A stretch of 64,000 bases of DNA from Cellulomonas sp. KRMCY2 (GCF_000526515.1 NZ_JAGF01000001.1:4154001-4218000), one strand, 5' to 3'; positions 1 to 8,646 are shown, numbered from the stretch's first letter. A program made the numbers and translations. The notes: a model not told the origin generated them from the letters alone.

Positions 1-686
1 GTGTCGTAGCAGCGCGCACCCGCCGTCACGAGGTTCTGGCAGCTCTGGTTGGACTGCCAGACCCCGACCAGGACGTACGCGCCGAAGACGATCAGCGAGA
101 CGCCGGTCGCCAGGCCGTCGAGGCCGTCGGTGAGGTTGACCGCGTTCGACCAGGCAGTGATCAGGAAGTTCGCCCAGATGACGAAGAGGATGACGCCGAG
201 CGTCGTGCCGGCCCAGGCGAGGTCGATGTTCGTGTCCCGGATGAACGAGATCCGGGTCGAGGCCGGGGTGCGGAAGTTCTGGTTCGGGAACTGCAGGGCG
301 AGCACCGCGAAGGCCAGTCCGATCAGCCCCTGACCGACGATCTTCCATCGGGCCGACAGGCCGAGACTGCGCTGCCGCGAGATCTTGATGAAGTCGTCGA
401 GGAACCCGACCACGCCGAGCCCGGTCATCAGGAAGATGACGAGCATCGCCGACGCGCTCGGCCGGTTGCCGGTCACCAGCCCCGCGCCGCTCCAGCCGAT
501 CAGGGTCGCGATGATGATCACGACGCCGCCCATCGTCGGCGTCCCACGCTTGGTGAAGTGCGCGGTCGGGCCGTCCTGGCGGATGAACTGGCCGTACTGC
601 TTACGCACCAGGAAGCGGATGAACAGCGGGGTGGCGAGCAGCGCCACGAGCATCGACAGCCCGCCGGAGATCAGGACAGCCCTCAT
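1..686 (-). CDS. mraY: Phospho-N-acetylmuramoyl-pentapeptide-transferase MraY, C-terminus cut by window edge
   Basis: MraY is the integral membrane enzyme that transfers phospho-MurNAc-pentapeptide from UDP to undecaprenyl phosphate, making lipid I. Only the first 228 codons are in the window; the family is about 360 residues. The visible part has hydrophobic segments from residue 1, the basic stretch with FTKRGTPTMGG near residue 50, the Asp-rich motif VGFLDDF, and the conserved NLTDGLDGLA loop near residue 195, whose Asp residues belong to the Mg-binding active site. The ATG overlaps the stop of the murE fusion gene in an ATGA junction, so the two are translationally coupled. It is the last visible gene of the division and cell-wall operon. 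Confidence 0.97.
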   Translation of the reverse strand, partial: MRAVLISGGLSMLVALLATPLFIRFLVRKQYGQFIRQDGPTAHFTKRGTPTMGGVVIIIATLIGWSGAGLVTGNRPSASAMLVIFLMTGLGVVGFLDDFIKISRQRSLGLSARWKIVGQGLIGLAFAVLALQFPNQNFRTPASTRISFIRDTNIDLAWAGTTLGVILFVIWANFLITAWSNAVNLTDGLDGLATGVSLIVFGAYVLVGVWQSNQSCQNLVTAGARCYD

Positions 687-2749
687 CCGGCTGTCACCTC
701 GCTGCCGGCGAGGTCGTCGGCAAGCCCGGACAGGCCGGCCTCCGGTGCGGCCTTGACCAGGACGACGTCACCGGGCCTGAGCTCGTCGGCCAGCCACGCG
801 GCCGCGGCCTCGACGTCCGGCAGGATCCGCGTCTCCTCACCGAAGGAGCCCTCCTGGAGGGCGCCGGTGTGGATCGCGCGGACGGTGTCCCCGACCACGA
901 CCAGACGGGCGATGTTCAGGCGGACGGCGAGGCGCCCGACGGCGTCGAACGCGGCGATCGCGTCCGGCACGGCCATCCCGCGCACGTCCATCGCACCGAG
1001 CACCGCGATGCTGCGGCGTGCACCGCTGCGTACCGCGAGGTCACGGAGCGCGATCCGCACGGTGTCGGGGCCGGCCTCGCCCGACTCGTCGATCACTGTC
1101 ACGCCGTCCGCGCGCTCGGTGACCCGGGAGACCTGCGGTCCCGACGCGGAACCTGCGTCACCGTGCTCCGGGTCGATGAGCTGGTCGGCGACGGCGAGGA
1201 AGACCTCGCGGTCGTTGTACCGGTGGAAGACGCCGGCGATCTCCTGCGTGGGCTCGTGACCCTTGCCCGTGACGATCACCGTGTCCTGGTCTCCGGCGAG
1301 GCCGACGGCGAACCTGATCGCCTCGGCGCGCGAGGGGGCCTCGTGCACGTCGTGCAGGTCGGGCCGCTCGGCGCGGACACCGTCGAGGATCGCGGCACGG
1401 ATCTCCTGCGGTGGCTCGGAGCGAGGGTTCTCGTCGGTGACGACCAGGACGTCGGCCAGCCGGGCCGCGATCTCGCCCATCATCGGTCGCTTGCCCCGGT
1501 CGCGGTCCCCGTCCGACCCGAACACGATCACCAGGCGCCCGGGGGTGATCGGCCGCACGGCCTCGAGCGCCAGCACCAGGGCATCCGGGGTGTGCGCGTA
1601 GTCGACCAGGCACAACGGCAGGCCACGGCCGCGTTCGACGACGCGCTCCATCCGGCCCGGGATCGCGTGCGCCGTCCCGACCGCCGTCGCGGCTGCGTCC
1701 AGCGCGATGCCGGCGCGGTATGCGAGCACGACGGCGAGCGCTGCGTTGGAGACGTTGACCAGCCCGGGCAGGGGGCTCGCCGCCGCGACCTGCTCACCGT
1801 CCGGCCCGGAGAGGGTGAACGTCGAGCCGACGCCGTCCAGCCCGATCGTCGCGTCGGAGACCCGCCAGTCGGCCGTCGCCGCGCCGACCGAGCCGTCGCG
1901 CGTGGCCACGGTGTCCACCGGGATCCTCGCCTCGGCGGCGAGCCGGACGCCCCAGGCGTCATCGACGCACACGACGCCCCGGCGGGCGCTCTCGGGCGCG
2001 AACAGCCGCGCCTTGTCGCGGAAGTAGCCCTCCATGTCGCCGTGGAAGTCCAGGTGGTCCCGCTGGAGGTTCGTGAAGCCGACCACGTCGAACTGGAGAC
2101 CACCGACCCGCTCGAGCGCGAGGGCGTGCGAGGAGACCTCCATCGCGCACGCCGTCGCACCCCGCTCGTTCATCAGGGCGAACAGACCGTGCAGCACGGG
2201 GGCCTCGACGGTCGTACGCGGGCTCTCGATCGCCTCGGCGCCGATCCGCAGCTCGACGGTGCCGATCACCGAGGTCAGCCGGTGCGCGGTGCGCAGCGCC
2301 GCATCGACGAAGTAGCACGTGGTCGTCTTGCCGTTCGTGCCGGTGATCCCGACGACCGTCACCTCGCGGGCGGGATACCGGTAGAACCATGCCGAGACCT
2401 CGCCGAGCAGGGTGCGCGGGCCGGTCTCCCCGGTGACCAGCACCGGGACGTCGACGCCGCCCGACGTGATCCGCCGCAGGCCGTCGCCGTCGGTCAGCAC
2501 CGCGACAGCGCCTGCGGCCAGGGCCTGCTCGACGAAGTCGGCGCCGTGGGCCCGCAGACCCGGCAGTGCGACGAAGAGGTCACCGGGCTGGACGTCGGCC
2601 GAGCCGACAGCGACACCGGTCAGCAGCACGTCGTCGGCAGAAGGACCTGCGCCACCCGGGTGGACGGTCAGGCCGAAGGTGTGTGCGAGGTCGCCGAGGT
2701 GACGGGAGGCATGATGCTGTGGGCGCATCCGGCCCTGCGGGGACGTCAC
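683..2749 (-). CDS. murE: MurE (UDP-MurNAc-L-Ala-D-Glu:diamino acid ligase) fused to a degenerate MurF C-terminal domain
   Basis: 688 residues. Residues 1 to about 525 are a complete MurE, the cytoplasmic ligase adding the third stem residue: the ATP loop GITGTNGKTTT, the EVSSHAL motif, FTNLQRDHLDFH, and TDENPR where meso-DAP enzymes carry DNPR. Residues from about 550 to 680 resemble only domain 3 of MurF (SIAVLGAM, RLNIARLVVVGD, ELRPGDVVLVKAAPEAGL). The MurF N-terminal and ATP-binding domains are absent, and the usual DDSYNANP motif reads DESGEAGP. Mid-sized between one ligase and a full MurE-MurF fusion. The GTG start lies 7 nt after a TAGATT hexamer and fits a leaderless transcript; ATG at 2728 is an alternative. 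The third-residue substrate (DAP, Lys or Orn) cannot be read off safely. Confidence 0.93.
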   Translation of the reverse strand: MTSPQGRMRPQHHASRHLGDLAHTFGLTVHPGGAGPSADDVLLTGVAVGSADVQPGDLFVALPGLRAHGADFVEQALAAGAVAVLTDGDGLRRITSGGVDVPVLVTGETGPRTLLGEVSAWFYRYPAREVTVVGITGTNGKTTTCYFVDAALRTAHRLTSVIGTVELRIGAEAIESPRTTVEAPVLHGLFALMNERGATACAMEVSSHALALERVGGLQFDVVGFTNLQRDHLDFHGDMEGYFRDKARLFAPESARRGVVCVDDAWGVRLAAEARIPVDTVATRDGSVGAATADWRVSDATIGLDGVGSTFTLSGPDGEQVAAASPLPGLVNVSNAALAVVLAYRAGIALDAAATAVGTAHAIPGRMERVVERGRGLPLCLVDYAHTPDALVLALEAVRPITPGRLVIVFGSDGDRDRGKRPMMGEIAARLADVLVVTDENPRSEPPQEIRAAILDGVRAERPDLHDVHEAPSRAEAIRFAVGLAGDQDTVIVTGKGHEPTQEIAGVFHRYNDREVFLAVADQLIDPEHGDAGSASGPQVSRVTERADGVTVIDESGEAGPDTVRIALRDLAVRSGARRSIAVLGAMDVRGMAVPDAIAAFDAVGRLAVRLNIARLVVVGDTVRAIHTGALQEGSFGEETRILPDVEAAAAWLADELRPGDVVLVKAAPEAGLSGLADDLAGSEVTAG

Positions 2750-2756
2750 GGGCTCG

Positions 2757-2762
2757 AATCTA
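2757..2762 (-). promoter_or_regulatory. Possible leaderless internal promoter of murE (-10 TAGATT)
   Basis: Read on the minus strand, TAGATT (TAnnnT form) stands 7 nt before the GTG of murE, in the 40-bp gap after ftsI. The same geometry recurs at other genes here. No convincing -35 is seen. Confidence 0.4.
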
Positions 2763-2789
2763 CCGTCAGGCCAGCACCGTGCCGCGCGC

Positions 2790-4979
2790 TCACTCGTAGG
2801 TCGTGGGGATCAGGTCCGGCTGGGTCCCGCTCGGCGGGATGCCCAGGTACTGCAGCGCGTACCCGGCGACCTCGCTGAACACCGGCGCCGCGACGGCACC
2901 ACCGTAGATCGAGGTCTTGGGGTCGTAGAGCGTGACGTTGACGACGATGCGCGGGTCGTCGGCCGGGGCGATGCCGATGAACGAGGCGACGTTCTTGATC
3001 ACGCCACCACCCTCGAACGCCTGCGAGGTACCGGTCTTGCCGGCGATCCGGTAGCCGGGCACCGCGGCGTTCCCGCCCGTCCCCTCAACGACAGCGCTCT
3101 CGAGCATCTGCACGAGCGTGTCCGCGGTCTGCTCGCTGACGACCTGCTGCGGCTCGGCGAGCTCGGTCGCGTGGAAGATGCCGTCCGGGCCGGTCACGCC
3201 GCTGACCAGGTGCGGCTGGATCCGCACGCCGCCGTTCGCGAGCGTCGCGTACACCTGGGTCGCCTGGAGGGTCGTGACACCGACGCCCTGCCCGAACAGG
3301 ACGGCGTACTCGGTCCGCCCGTCCCAGTCCTCGGCGGTGTGCAGCAGGCCGGCCGACTCCCCCGGGAGGCCGACGCCGGTGGTCGTGCCGAAGCCGAACT
3401 TCGTCAGGTAGTCGTGCCGCACCTGCGTCGGCAGCTGCGAGCCGACCATGACCGTGCCGGTGTTGGACGACTCGGCCAGGATCCCGTTGAGGGTCAGCTT
3501 GAGCTCGGGGTGCTCGTGCGAGTCCTTGAACGACTGCCCGTTCGGCACCGCGAAGGTGTACGGGACCAGGTACTGGGACGTCGGCGTGGCGAGGCCCGTC
3601 TCGAGGATCGCGGCCATCGCGATCACCTTGGCGGTGGAGCCCGGCTCGTAGACCGATGCCGCTGCCCGGCTCGCGGTCGGGCTCCCGGGGTCGTTGGGGT
3701 CGACCGACCCCGAGTCGGCCAGGGCGAGGATCTCGCCCGTCCGGACGTCGATGATCTCCACGACGCCCCACTCCGCCCCGGTGGCAGCCATCTGCTCGTC
3801 GAGGGCCTGCTGCGACATGTAGTTGAGGTCGCGATCGATCGTCAGCGTGAGGTCCTGGCCCGGCACGGCCGGCACGAGGTCGTCCTCCCCGCTCGGGATG
3901 CGCTGGCCGCGGGCGCCCTGCTCGTACGTCTCGGAACCGGCCTCCCCGGCGAGCGCCTCGTCGAAGGTCTGCTCGAAGCCCGCCTGGCCGTACCCCTCGG
4001 CGCCGACGAAGCCGATGAGGTTGCCCGCCGTGCTGCCGGCCGGGTAGACCCGCTCGGTGGTGCGCTCGCCGCTGATCCCGCTGATGCCCAGGTCCATGAC
4101 CTCGCGGTAGACGTCGGGCGCGACGCCCTTGGCCAGGTAGACGAACTGCCGTACGCCGAGCATCTTCGCGCCCAGCTCCGGGGCCGGGATCCCGATCAGC
4201 GGGGACAGCAGTGCCGCCGCCTCGGAGACCGAGTCGGGACCTGCCTTCCACTGCGCGACCTGCTCCTGGTTGGCCACGATGTTGTACCGCTCGACCGACG
4301 TCGCCAGGACGACGCCGTTGGTGTCGAGGATGTCGCCGCGATCGCCCGGGATCGAGATCGTGTTGAGCCGTAGGTCGAGCGCCTCGGTCGCCAGGGCCGG
4401 CCCCTCGAGGCCCTGGACCTGGATCAGCCGCCCGGAGTACACCGCGAGGAGCGCCAGCACGAACGCCAGCATGACCGCCTGGCGCCGACGCGGTACACCC
4501 GTGCGGACCGCCGAGCCGACGGTCGCGACGCTGCGTGCCGCGAGGGTGGAGGTGCGTGGTCGCCGGGCAGCGATCGTGCGGGCAGCGGTCGAGCGGGCCG
4601 CTGTCGTGCGGGCAGCTGTCGTCCGGGCAGGGTCGGCGTGGGTCCGACGCACGGCCGGGGTCCTCGACGCCACCGTCCTGGGCATCGAGATCCGGGCGCT
4701 CGGGGTCTTCGCCGCCGGCGCGTTCGGGGCCGGCGTCTTCGCGGCCGGCGTCCTCGGTGCTCGCGCCTTCGGGGCCGGGGTCTTCGGGGCCGGCGTCCTC
4801 TGGGCCGGCGTCCTCGATCCGGGGGCCGACGTGCCCGGTGTGGCCGCGCTCGCCCGACCGGTACGCCTCGGCACAGCGTCCGACCCGGCGTCCGCGCTAC
4901 CTCGTGCCGGGCGCGCCGACGCCCGTCGACCGGAGCCGGGCTCAACTCCTCGTCCGCCGTCGTCCCGCCGAGCGGTCAT
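2790..4979 (-). CDS. ftsI: Septal peptidoglycan transpeptidase FtsI (PBP3, class B) with long basic N-terminal tail
   Basis: Class B penicillin-binding protein that cross-links septal peptidoglycan with FtsW and FtsL. 729 residues. The membrane anchor is about residues 168-185, followed by the PBP dimerisation domain and a transpeptidase domain with all three active-site motifs: STAK (in EPGSTAKVI), SSN and KTGTS. The ATG overlaps the ftsL stop (ATGA), which supports this start. The 166 residues before the membrane segment are odd: almost only Ala, Pro, Thr, Arg, Lys, Ser and Gly, with TPAPK/TPAAK repeats and four TAAR units, resembling histone H1 tails. FtsI cytoplasmic tails are commonly some tens of residues, so this is long. 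An internal start would remove it, but the coupling to ftsL argues against that. Confidence 0.96.
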   Translation of the reverse strand: MTARRDDGGRGVEPGSGRRASARPARGSADAGSDAVPRRTGRASAATPGTSAPGSRTPAQRTPAPKTPAPKARAPRTPAAKTPAPNAPAAKTPSARISMPRTVASRTPAVRRTHADPARTTAARTTAARSTAARTIAARRPRTSTLAARSVATVGSAVRTGVPRRRQAVMLAFVLALLAVYSGRLIQVQGLEGPALATEALDLRLNTISIPGDRGDILDTNGVVLATSVERYNIVANQEQVAQWKAGPDSVSEAAALLSPLIGIPAPELGAKMLGVRQFVYLAKGVAPDVYREVMDLGISGISGERTTERVYPAGSTAGNLIGFVGAEGYGQAGFEQTFDEALAGEAGSETYEQGARGQRIPSGEDDLVPAVPGQDLTLTIDRDLNYMSQQALDEQMAATGAEWGVVEIIDVRTGEILALADSGSVDPNDPGSPTASRAAASVYEPGSTAKVIAMAAILETGLATPTSQYLVPYTFAVPNGQSFKDSHEHPELKLTLNGILAESSNTGTVMVGSQLPTQVRHDYLTKFGFGTTTGVGLPGESAGLLHTAEDWDGRTEYAVLFGQGVGVTTLQATQVYATLANGGVRIQPHLVSGVTGPDGIFHATELAEPQQVVSEQTADTLVQMLESAVVEGTGGNAAVPGYRIAGKTGTSQAFEGGGVIKNVASFIGIAPADDPRIVVNVTLYDPKTSIYGGAVAAPVFSEVAGYALQYLGIPPSGTQPDLIPTTYE

Positions 4980-5428
4980 CCCGCGGCCCCCGCCGGGACG
5001 GGGTTGCCGAGCACCGCGCCGTCCGAGAGCCGCAGGTACCCGGCGCCCGCGCTCGGCTCCATCCCGAGCGCCCGCGCCGCCGCTGCGAGCTGTGCGGGCG
5101 AGCCGGCGAGGTCGAGCTGGGCACTGATCCGCTGCTGGGACTGGGCCGACTGCGCCAGGCGGGTCTGCAGCGCGAAGCGCTCGTACTCGCCCTGCGCCAT
5201 CGAGGTGTTGAGCAGGAGCGCGCCGAGCAACGACGCTGCCAGGACCGACATGCACAGCAGCACGAACGGCACCCGGGTGCGCGCGTGGGCCGGCGCCCGC
5301 ACGACCTGGAGCCGCGGCCGGGCCGCCGGGGCGGGTCGGCCGACGTCCGGACGCCCGACCGCGGGTGATGTCGCCCGCGCGGCAGCCGACCGGGGCAGCC
5401 GGACGGCGGTCGACTGCGCGGCGCTCAT
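4976..5428 (-). CDS. ftsL: Cell division protein FtsL-like (septum formation initiator type)
   Basis: 150-residue bitopic membrane protein. A cytoplasmic part of about 50 residues rich in Ala, Pro and Arg is followed by one membrane helix (about residues 53-74) and a short extracytoplasmic region with coiled-coil character ([17 protein letters not shown]). Position between rsmH and ftsI, size and topology identify it as FtsL, the divisome scaffold that with FtsB/DivIC activates FtsWI; the sequence itself is weakly conserved in this family. It overlaps both neighbours by ATGA junctions, so rsmH, ftsL and ftsI form one translationally coupled block. Confidence 0.85.
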   Translation of the reverse strand: MSAAQSTAVRLPRSAAARATSPAVGRPDVGRPAPAARPRLQVVRAPAHARTRVPFVLLCMSVLAASLLGALLLNTSMAQGEYERFALQTRLAQSAQSQQRISAQLDLAGSPAQLAAAARALGMEPSAGAGYLRLSDGAVLGNPVPAGAAG

Positions 5429-6438
5429 GCGATCCGCCGGAGCGTGTGCTGGCGCAGGTGGTCCGGCGTCGGTCGCAGCCGCTGGGCGGCACGCAGCCGG
5501 ACCGAGGCGGACCGGGGGTTGGCCGCGAGCTCCGCCTCGTCCGCCTGCTCAGCACCGCGGGTGAGCAGCGTCAGGAACGGCCGGTGGGTCTCCGGCTCGA
5601 CCGGCAGACCGACGGGTGCGCTCGACGTCGCCCCGCGGGCCAGCGCGCGCTTGACGAGCCGGTCCTCGAGCGACTGGTACGACATGACGACGATGCGCCC
5701 GCCGACGGCAAGGGTCTCGATCGCGGCCGGCAGCGTCCGCTCGAGCACCCCGAGCTCGCCGTTGACCTCGATCCGCAGGGCCTGGAAGGTGCGCTTGGCA
5801 GGGTTGCCACCGGTCGTCCGGGCCACGGCGGGGATCGCCGCCCGGACGATCTGCACGAGCTCGCCGGTCCGGCTCAACGGTGCCGTGGCCCGTTGCGCGA
5901 CGATGATCCGGGCGATCCTCGGGGCGAACCGCTCCTCGCCGAACTGGCGAAGGATGCGCACGATCTCGGCCTCGGGGTAGGTGTTCAGCACGTCGGCGGC
6001 CGTCAGGCCCTGCGAGGGGTCCATCCGCATGTCGAGCGGGGCGTCCTGGGCGTAGGAGAAGCCACGCTCCGGCTCGTCCAGCTGCAGCGAGGACACCCCG
6101 AGGTCGGCGAGGACGCCCTGCACCGGTCGGCCGACGAGCTCCTGGACCACGTCGAGGATCTCGTCGTAGACCGCATGCACCGGCGTGAACCGTGCACCGA
6201 ACGGGTGCAGGCGCTCGCTCGCGAGGGCGATCGCCTCGAGGTCACGGTCCAGCCCGATGACCCGCAGGTCGTCGAAGCGGGCGAGCAGCGCCTCGGCGTG
6301 ACCGCCCATCCCCAGCGTCGCATCGACGAGGACGGCTCCGGGCTCGGTGAGCGCGGGAGCGAGCAGGTCGACGCACCGCTCCAGCAGGACGGGGGTGTGC
6401 CGGCTCGCCGTCGGTCGGTCGTCGTCGTCGTCGGCCAT
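5425..6438 (-). CDS. rsmH: 16S rRNA m4C1402 N4-methyltransferase RsmH (MraW)
   Basis: SAM-dependent methyltransferase that modifies N4 of C1402 in the 16S rRNA decoding site. 337 residues, close to the family norm. Landmarks: [13 protein letters not shown] at the start, the SAM loop [32 protein letters not shown], and a C-terminal part with [17 protein letters not shown]. The ATG is preceded on the minus strand by GGGAGGTGAC, a good ribosome site. Its stop overlaps the ftsL start. About 250 nt separate it from mraZ; that gap holds a repeat and a hairpin. Confidence 0.97.
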   Translation of the reverse strand: MADDDDDRPTASRHTPVLLERCVDLLAPALTEPGAVLVDATLGMGGHAEALLARFDDLRVIGLDRDLEAIALASERLHPFGARFTPVHAVYDEILDVVQELVGRPVQGVLADLGVSSLQLDEPERGFSYAQDAPLDMRMDPSQGLTAADVLNTYPEAEIVRILRQFGEERFAPRIARIIVAQRATAPLSRTGELVQIVRAAIPAVARTTGGNPAKRTFQALRIEVNGELGVLERTLPAAIETLAVGGRIVVMSYQSLEDRLVKRALARGATSSAPVGLPVEPETHRPFLTLLTRGAEQADEAELAANPRSASVRLRAAQRLRPTPDHLRQHTLRRIA

Positions 6439-6489
6439 GTCACCTCCCGACTGCTCGTCTCGGTCTGCCGCTCGTGCGGTGCTGCTGGT

Positions 6490-6524
6490 CGTGCTCTCTC
6501 GTGCTCTCTCGTGCTCTCGTGCTG
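6490..6524. repeat. Short tandem repeat in the mraZ-rsmH gap
   Basis: Two perfect 10-bp units (cgtgctctct) and two shortened ones run head to tail. In the minus-strand transcript the sequence is purine-rich (AGAGAGCACG). It lies 50-85 nt upstream of rsmH and does not code for anything recognisable. Confidence 0.75.
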
Positions 6525-6590
6525 TCCTGCGTCGTGCTGAGTTGCTGGCCGGGGGCCCTCCGCCGCCCGACCAGGTCTCCCACCGCAGCC

Positions 6591-6617
6591 CTCTGACGCC
6601 GGGGAAGTGCGTCAGAG
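6591..6617 (-). promoter_or_regulatory. Hairpin between mraZ and rsmH
   Basis: A perfect 9-bp stem (CTCTGACGC with GCGTCAGAG) and a 9-nt loop, about 70 nt after the mraZ stop. There is no U-tract, so it is more likely a processing or attenuation element than a simple terminator. Confidence 0.5.
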
Positions 6618-6687
6618 CGGGCGGGGAGAGACCTCACCGTGCGGCGCGGGCCGGGCCGTGAGGCTCGGCAGCCGTGAGGTCGATCAG

Positions 6688-7155
6688 TCAGAACGCACCG
6701 GGAATCACCTCCTCGGCGGTATCGGCGTAGAGGCCGACCTGTTCCTCGAGGTACGTCTCCCACGACGGCGCGTCCCAGATCTCTACCCGGCTGCCGGCCC
6801 CGATCACCGCGACGTCGCGGTCGAGGCGCGCGTAGGTGCGCAGGGCGGCGGGGATGGACAGCCGGCCCTGCTTGTCGGGCACCTCGTCGTGGGCACCCGA
6901 GAGGAACACCCGCAGGTAGTCCCTCGCCTGCTTGCTGGTGACCGGGGCCTGGCGGATCTGGTCGTGCATCCGGCGGAACTCGTCGACCGGGAAGACGTAC
7001 AGGCAGTGCTCCTGGCCCCGGGTCACGACGAGCCCCGATGCGAGCTGGCCGCGGAACTTCGCGGGCAGGATCAGCCGGCCCTTGTCGTCGAGGCGTGGCG
7101 TGTAGGTGCCGAGGAAGGGGTTGTACGACGGGTAGCCGGACGAGTCGTTCGCCAC
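6688..7155 (-). CDS. mraZ: Transcriptional regulator MraZ
   Basis: MraZ is an AbrB-like DNA-binding protein that binds direct repeats upstream of its own gene and controls the division and cell-wall cluster. 155 residues. Two MraZ half-domains are visible: one around [14 protein letters not shown] near residue 20 and one around [14 protein letters not shown] near residue 95. The GTG start was chosen because GAGGCGGCG stands just before it and because the family motif [12 protein letters not shown] begins about 12 residues later; in-frame codons further upstream run into the promoter. It is the first gene of the minus-strand cluster. Confidence 0.96.
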   Translation of the reverse strand: MANDSSGYPSYNPFLGTYTPRLDDKGRLILPAKFRGQLASGLVVTRGQEHCLYVFPVDEFRRMHDQIRQAPVTSKQARDYLRVFLSGAHDEVPDKQGRLSIPAALRTYARLDRDVAVIGAGSRVEIWDAPSWETYLEEQVGLYADTAEEVIPGAF

Positions 7156-7194
7156 GTCGCCGCCTCCCCTCAGACCTGATCCGTGCTCCCGGGC

Positions 7195-7246
7195 GCCCAC
7201 CGCTCCCCAGGTGGCCCCACATTACTCCACAATCCCCCACCGGCAA
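7195..7246 (-). promoter_or_regulatory. mraZ promoter with MraZ-binding direct repeats
   Basis: On the minus strand: -35 TTGCCG (7246-7241), a 16-bp spacer, then -10 TAATGT (7224-7219). GTGG[G/A]G hexamers lie every 10 bp at 7240, 7230 and 7220, with weaker copies CTGGGG at 7210 and GTGGGC at 7200. The first two repeats fill the promoter spacer, and the third lies just downstream of the -10. This 6+4 spacing is the known arrangement of MraZ operators, so autoregulation by occlusion is the natural reading. Confidence 0.88.
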
Positions 7247-7515
7247 GGCCCACACACCTGCATGTCGCGGTGGGTCGATCCATCGACGCAGGTCAGGAGC
7301 GTGGATCGATGTGGAGGGAAATCGGCACCCCTGCGCCCCTGGGGCACCTCCCGGGGCACCGCTGCCGCCGCACCTCCCCGACGACTCCGCCTCAGGCGTG
7401 CTCGCCCGCCGACGGTGCAGGCACAGCCGGTGCGGCCGTGGAGCGAAGTGGAGGACGGCCACGGGAGCGACGTGCCGACCACCACGGGCGCGACGTGGCG
7501 GACAGCCCGCACGGG

Positions 7516-7567
7516 GTGTCCGGGGTCTGCCGGTGCGCGCCGACGCCCTCGGCGCACCCCCGGACAC
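7516..7567. other. Compound hairpin in the mraZ-moxR intergenic region
   Basis: The 485-nt gap between mraZ and moxR holds the mraZ promoter at its left end and this structure near its right end. The outer stem pairs GTGTCCGGGG (7516-7525) with CCCCGGACAC (7558-7567). Nested inside, GTGC pairs with GCAC and GCCGA with TCGGC. I see no believable gene in 7250-7640. Confidence 0.5.
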
Positions 7568-7608
7568 GCTCACCTGGGACAACGCTCCCGCACGGGCCCG
7601 CGGTCACC

Positions 7609-7614
7609 TACGCT
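7609..7614 (+). promoter_or_regulatory. Candidate -10 (TACGCT) of the moxR operon
   Basis: TACGCT stands about 28 nt before the moxR ATG, leaving a short leader that contains the ribosome site AAGGGG (7631-7636). The -35 is not obvious. Confidence 0.4.
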
Positions 7615-7641
7615 CAGTCCGAGTCCGACGAAGGGGTCGAC

Positions 7642-8646
7642 ATGGTTCACGCACTACCTGCGGTCGCGGAGCTCGACGAGCTCGCCGAGACCGCCGCCCG
7701 CATCCGGGCAGCGATGGAGACAGTGATCTCGGGCCGACCGGATCTGGTGCGACTGACTGTCGCCGTGCTGCTCGCCGAGGGGCACCTCCTGCTCGAGGAC
7801 GTCCCCGGGGTCGGCAAGACGACCCTCGCGAAGGCGTTGGCGCGGTCGATCGACTGCAGCGTCCGGCGGATCCAGTTCACCCCTGACCTGCTGCCGAGCG
7901 ACCTGACCGGCGTGACGATCTACCGGCAGGAGCAGCACGAGTTCGAGTTCCGGCCCGGACCCGTCTTCGCCAACATCGTGATCGGCGACGAGATCAACCG
8001 GGCCTCGCCGAAGACCCAGTCGGCGCTGCTCGAGTGCATGCAGGAGGCGCAGGCGACGATCGACGGCAGCACGTATCAGCTGCCGAGACCGTTCCTCGTC
8101 GTGGCGACCCAGAACCCGATCGAGATGGAAGGCACCTACGCCCTCCCCGAGGCGCAGCGCGACCGGTTCATGGCGCGACTCAGCGTCGGCTACCCCTCAC
8201 GGAGCGCCGAGGTCGAGATGCTCGAGCGGCAGGAGGTCTCCGACCCCCTCGGCCACCTGACCCCGGTGGCGACTGTCGCACGGGTCGCCCAGATGATCGA
8301 CGTCGCACGGCGCCTCTACGCAGCTCCCGGCATCAAGCAGTACGTCGTGGACCTCGCCGACGCCACGCGCAACGACCCGATGCTCCGGCTCGGCGCGTCA
8401 CCCCGGGCCGGCATCCAGCTGCTCCGAGCGGCCAAGGCCCTCGCCGCGATGGCCGGCCGTGACCACGTCCTGCCGGACGACATCCAGGAGCTCGCCGCAC
8501 CTGTCCTGACGCACCGCCTGCTGGCGAGCACCGACGCACGGCTCTCCGGCCGCACTGTCGACGAGACCCTGGCCGCCCTGGTCGCGCGCACCCGCCTCCC
8601 GGTCTCCGGCCGCGCCGCGGCACCGGACCGGCGCGCCATCGGCTGA
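7642..8646 (+). CDS. MoxR-family AAA+ ATPase
   Basis: 334 residues. MoxR ATPases act as chaperones that remodel partner proteins, usually encoded beside DUF58 and transglutaminase-like genes, as here. Visible parts: Walker A LEDVPGVGKTTLAKAL near residue 55, Walker B VIGDEINRASPKTQSALLE near residue 115, the sensor stretch VVATQNPIEMEGTYALPEAQ, and the C-terminal lid ending near residue 320. ATG chosen because AAGGGG lies 5 nt upstream and the family N-terminus begins there. The stop and the start of the next gene share one base (TGATG), implying coupled translation. Confidence 0.94.
   Translation: MVHALPAVAELDELAETAARIRAAMETVISGRPDLVRLTVAVLLAEGHLLLEDVPGVGKTTLAKALARSIDCSVRRIQFTPDLLPSDLTGVTIYRQEQHEFEFRPGPVFANIVIGDEINRASPKTQSALLECMQEAQATIDGSTYQLPRPFLVVATQNPIEMEGTYALPEAQRDRFMARLSVGYPSRSAEVEMLERQEVSDPLGHLTPVATVARVAQMIDVARRLYAAPGIKQYVVDLADATRNDPMLRLGASPRAGIQLLRAAKALAAMAGRDHVLPDDIQELAAPVLTHRLLASTDARLSGRTVDETLAALVARTRLPVSGRAAAPDRRAIG

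Noticed and set aside
683-2749. A complete MurF hidden in another frame of the fusion gene
   Set aside because: I looked for a second ATP loop of the GTNGKTT type in all frames between 683 and 2749 and found only the MurE one.
869-2878. Long plus-strand open frame opposite murE
   Set aside because: It is antisense to a clear MurE, has no family motif and the Asp/Gly/Arg-rich make-up typical of shadows in GC-rich DNA.
7222-7557. Minus-strand frame in the mraZ-moxR gap
   Set aside because: It overlaps the mraZ promoter and operator, has no ribosome site, and resembles no family.
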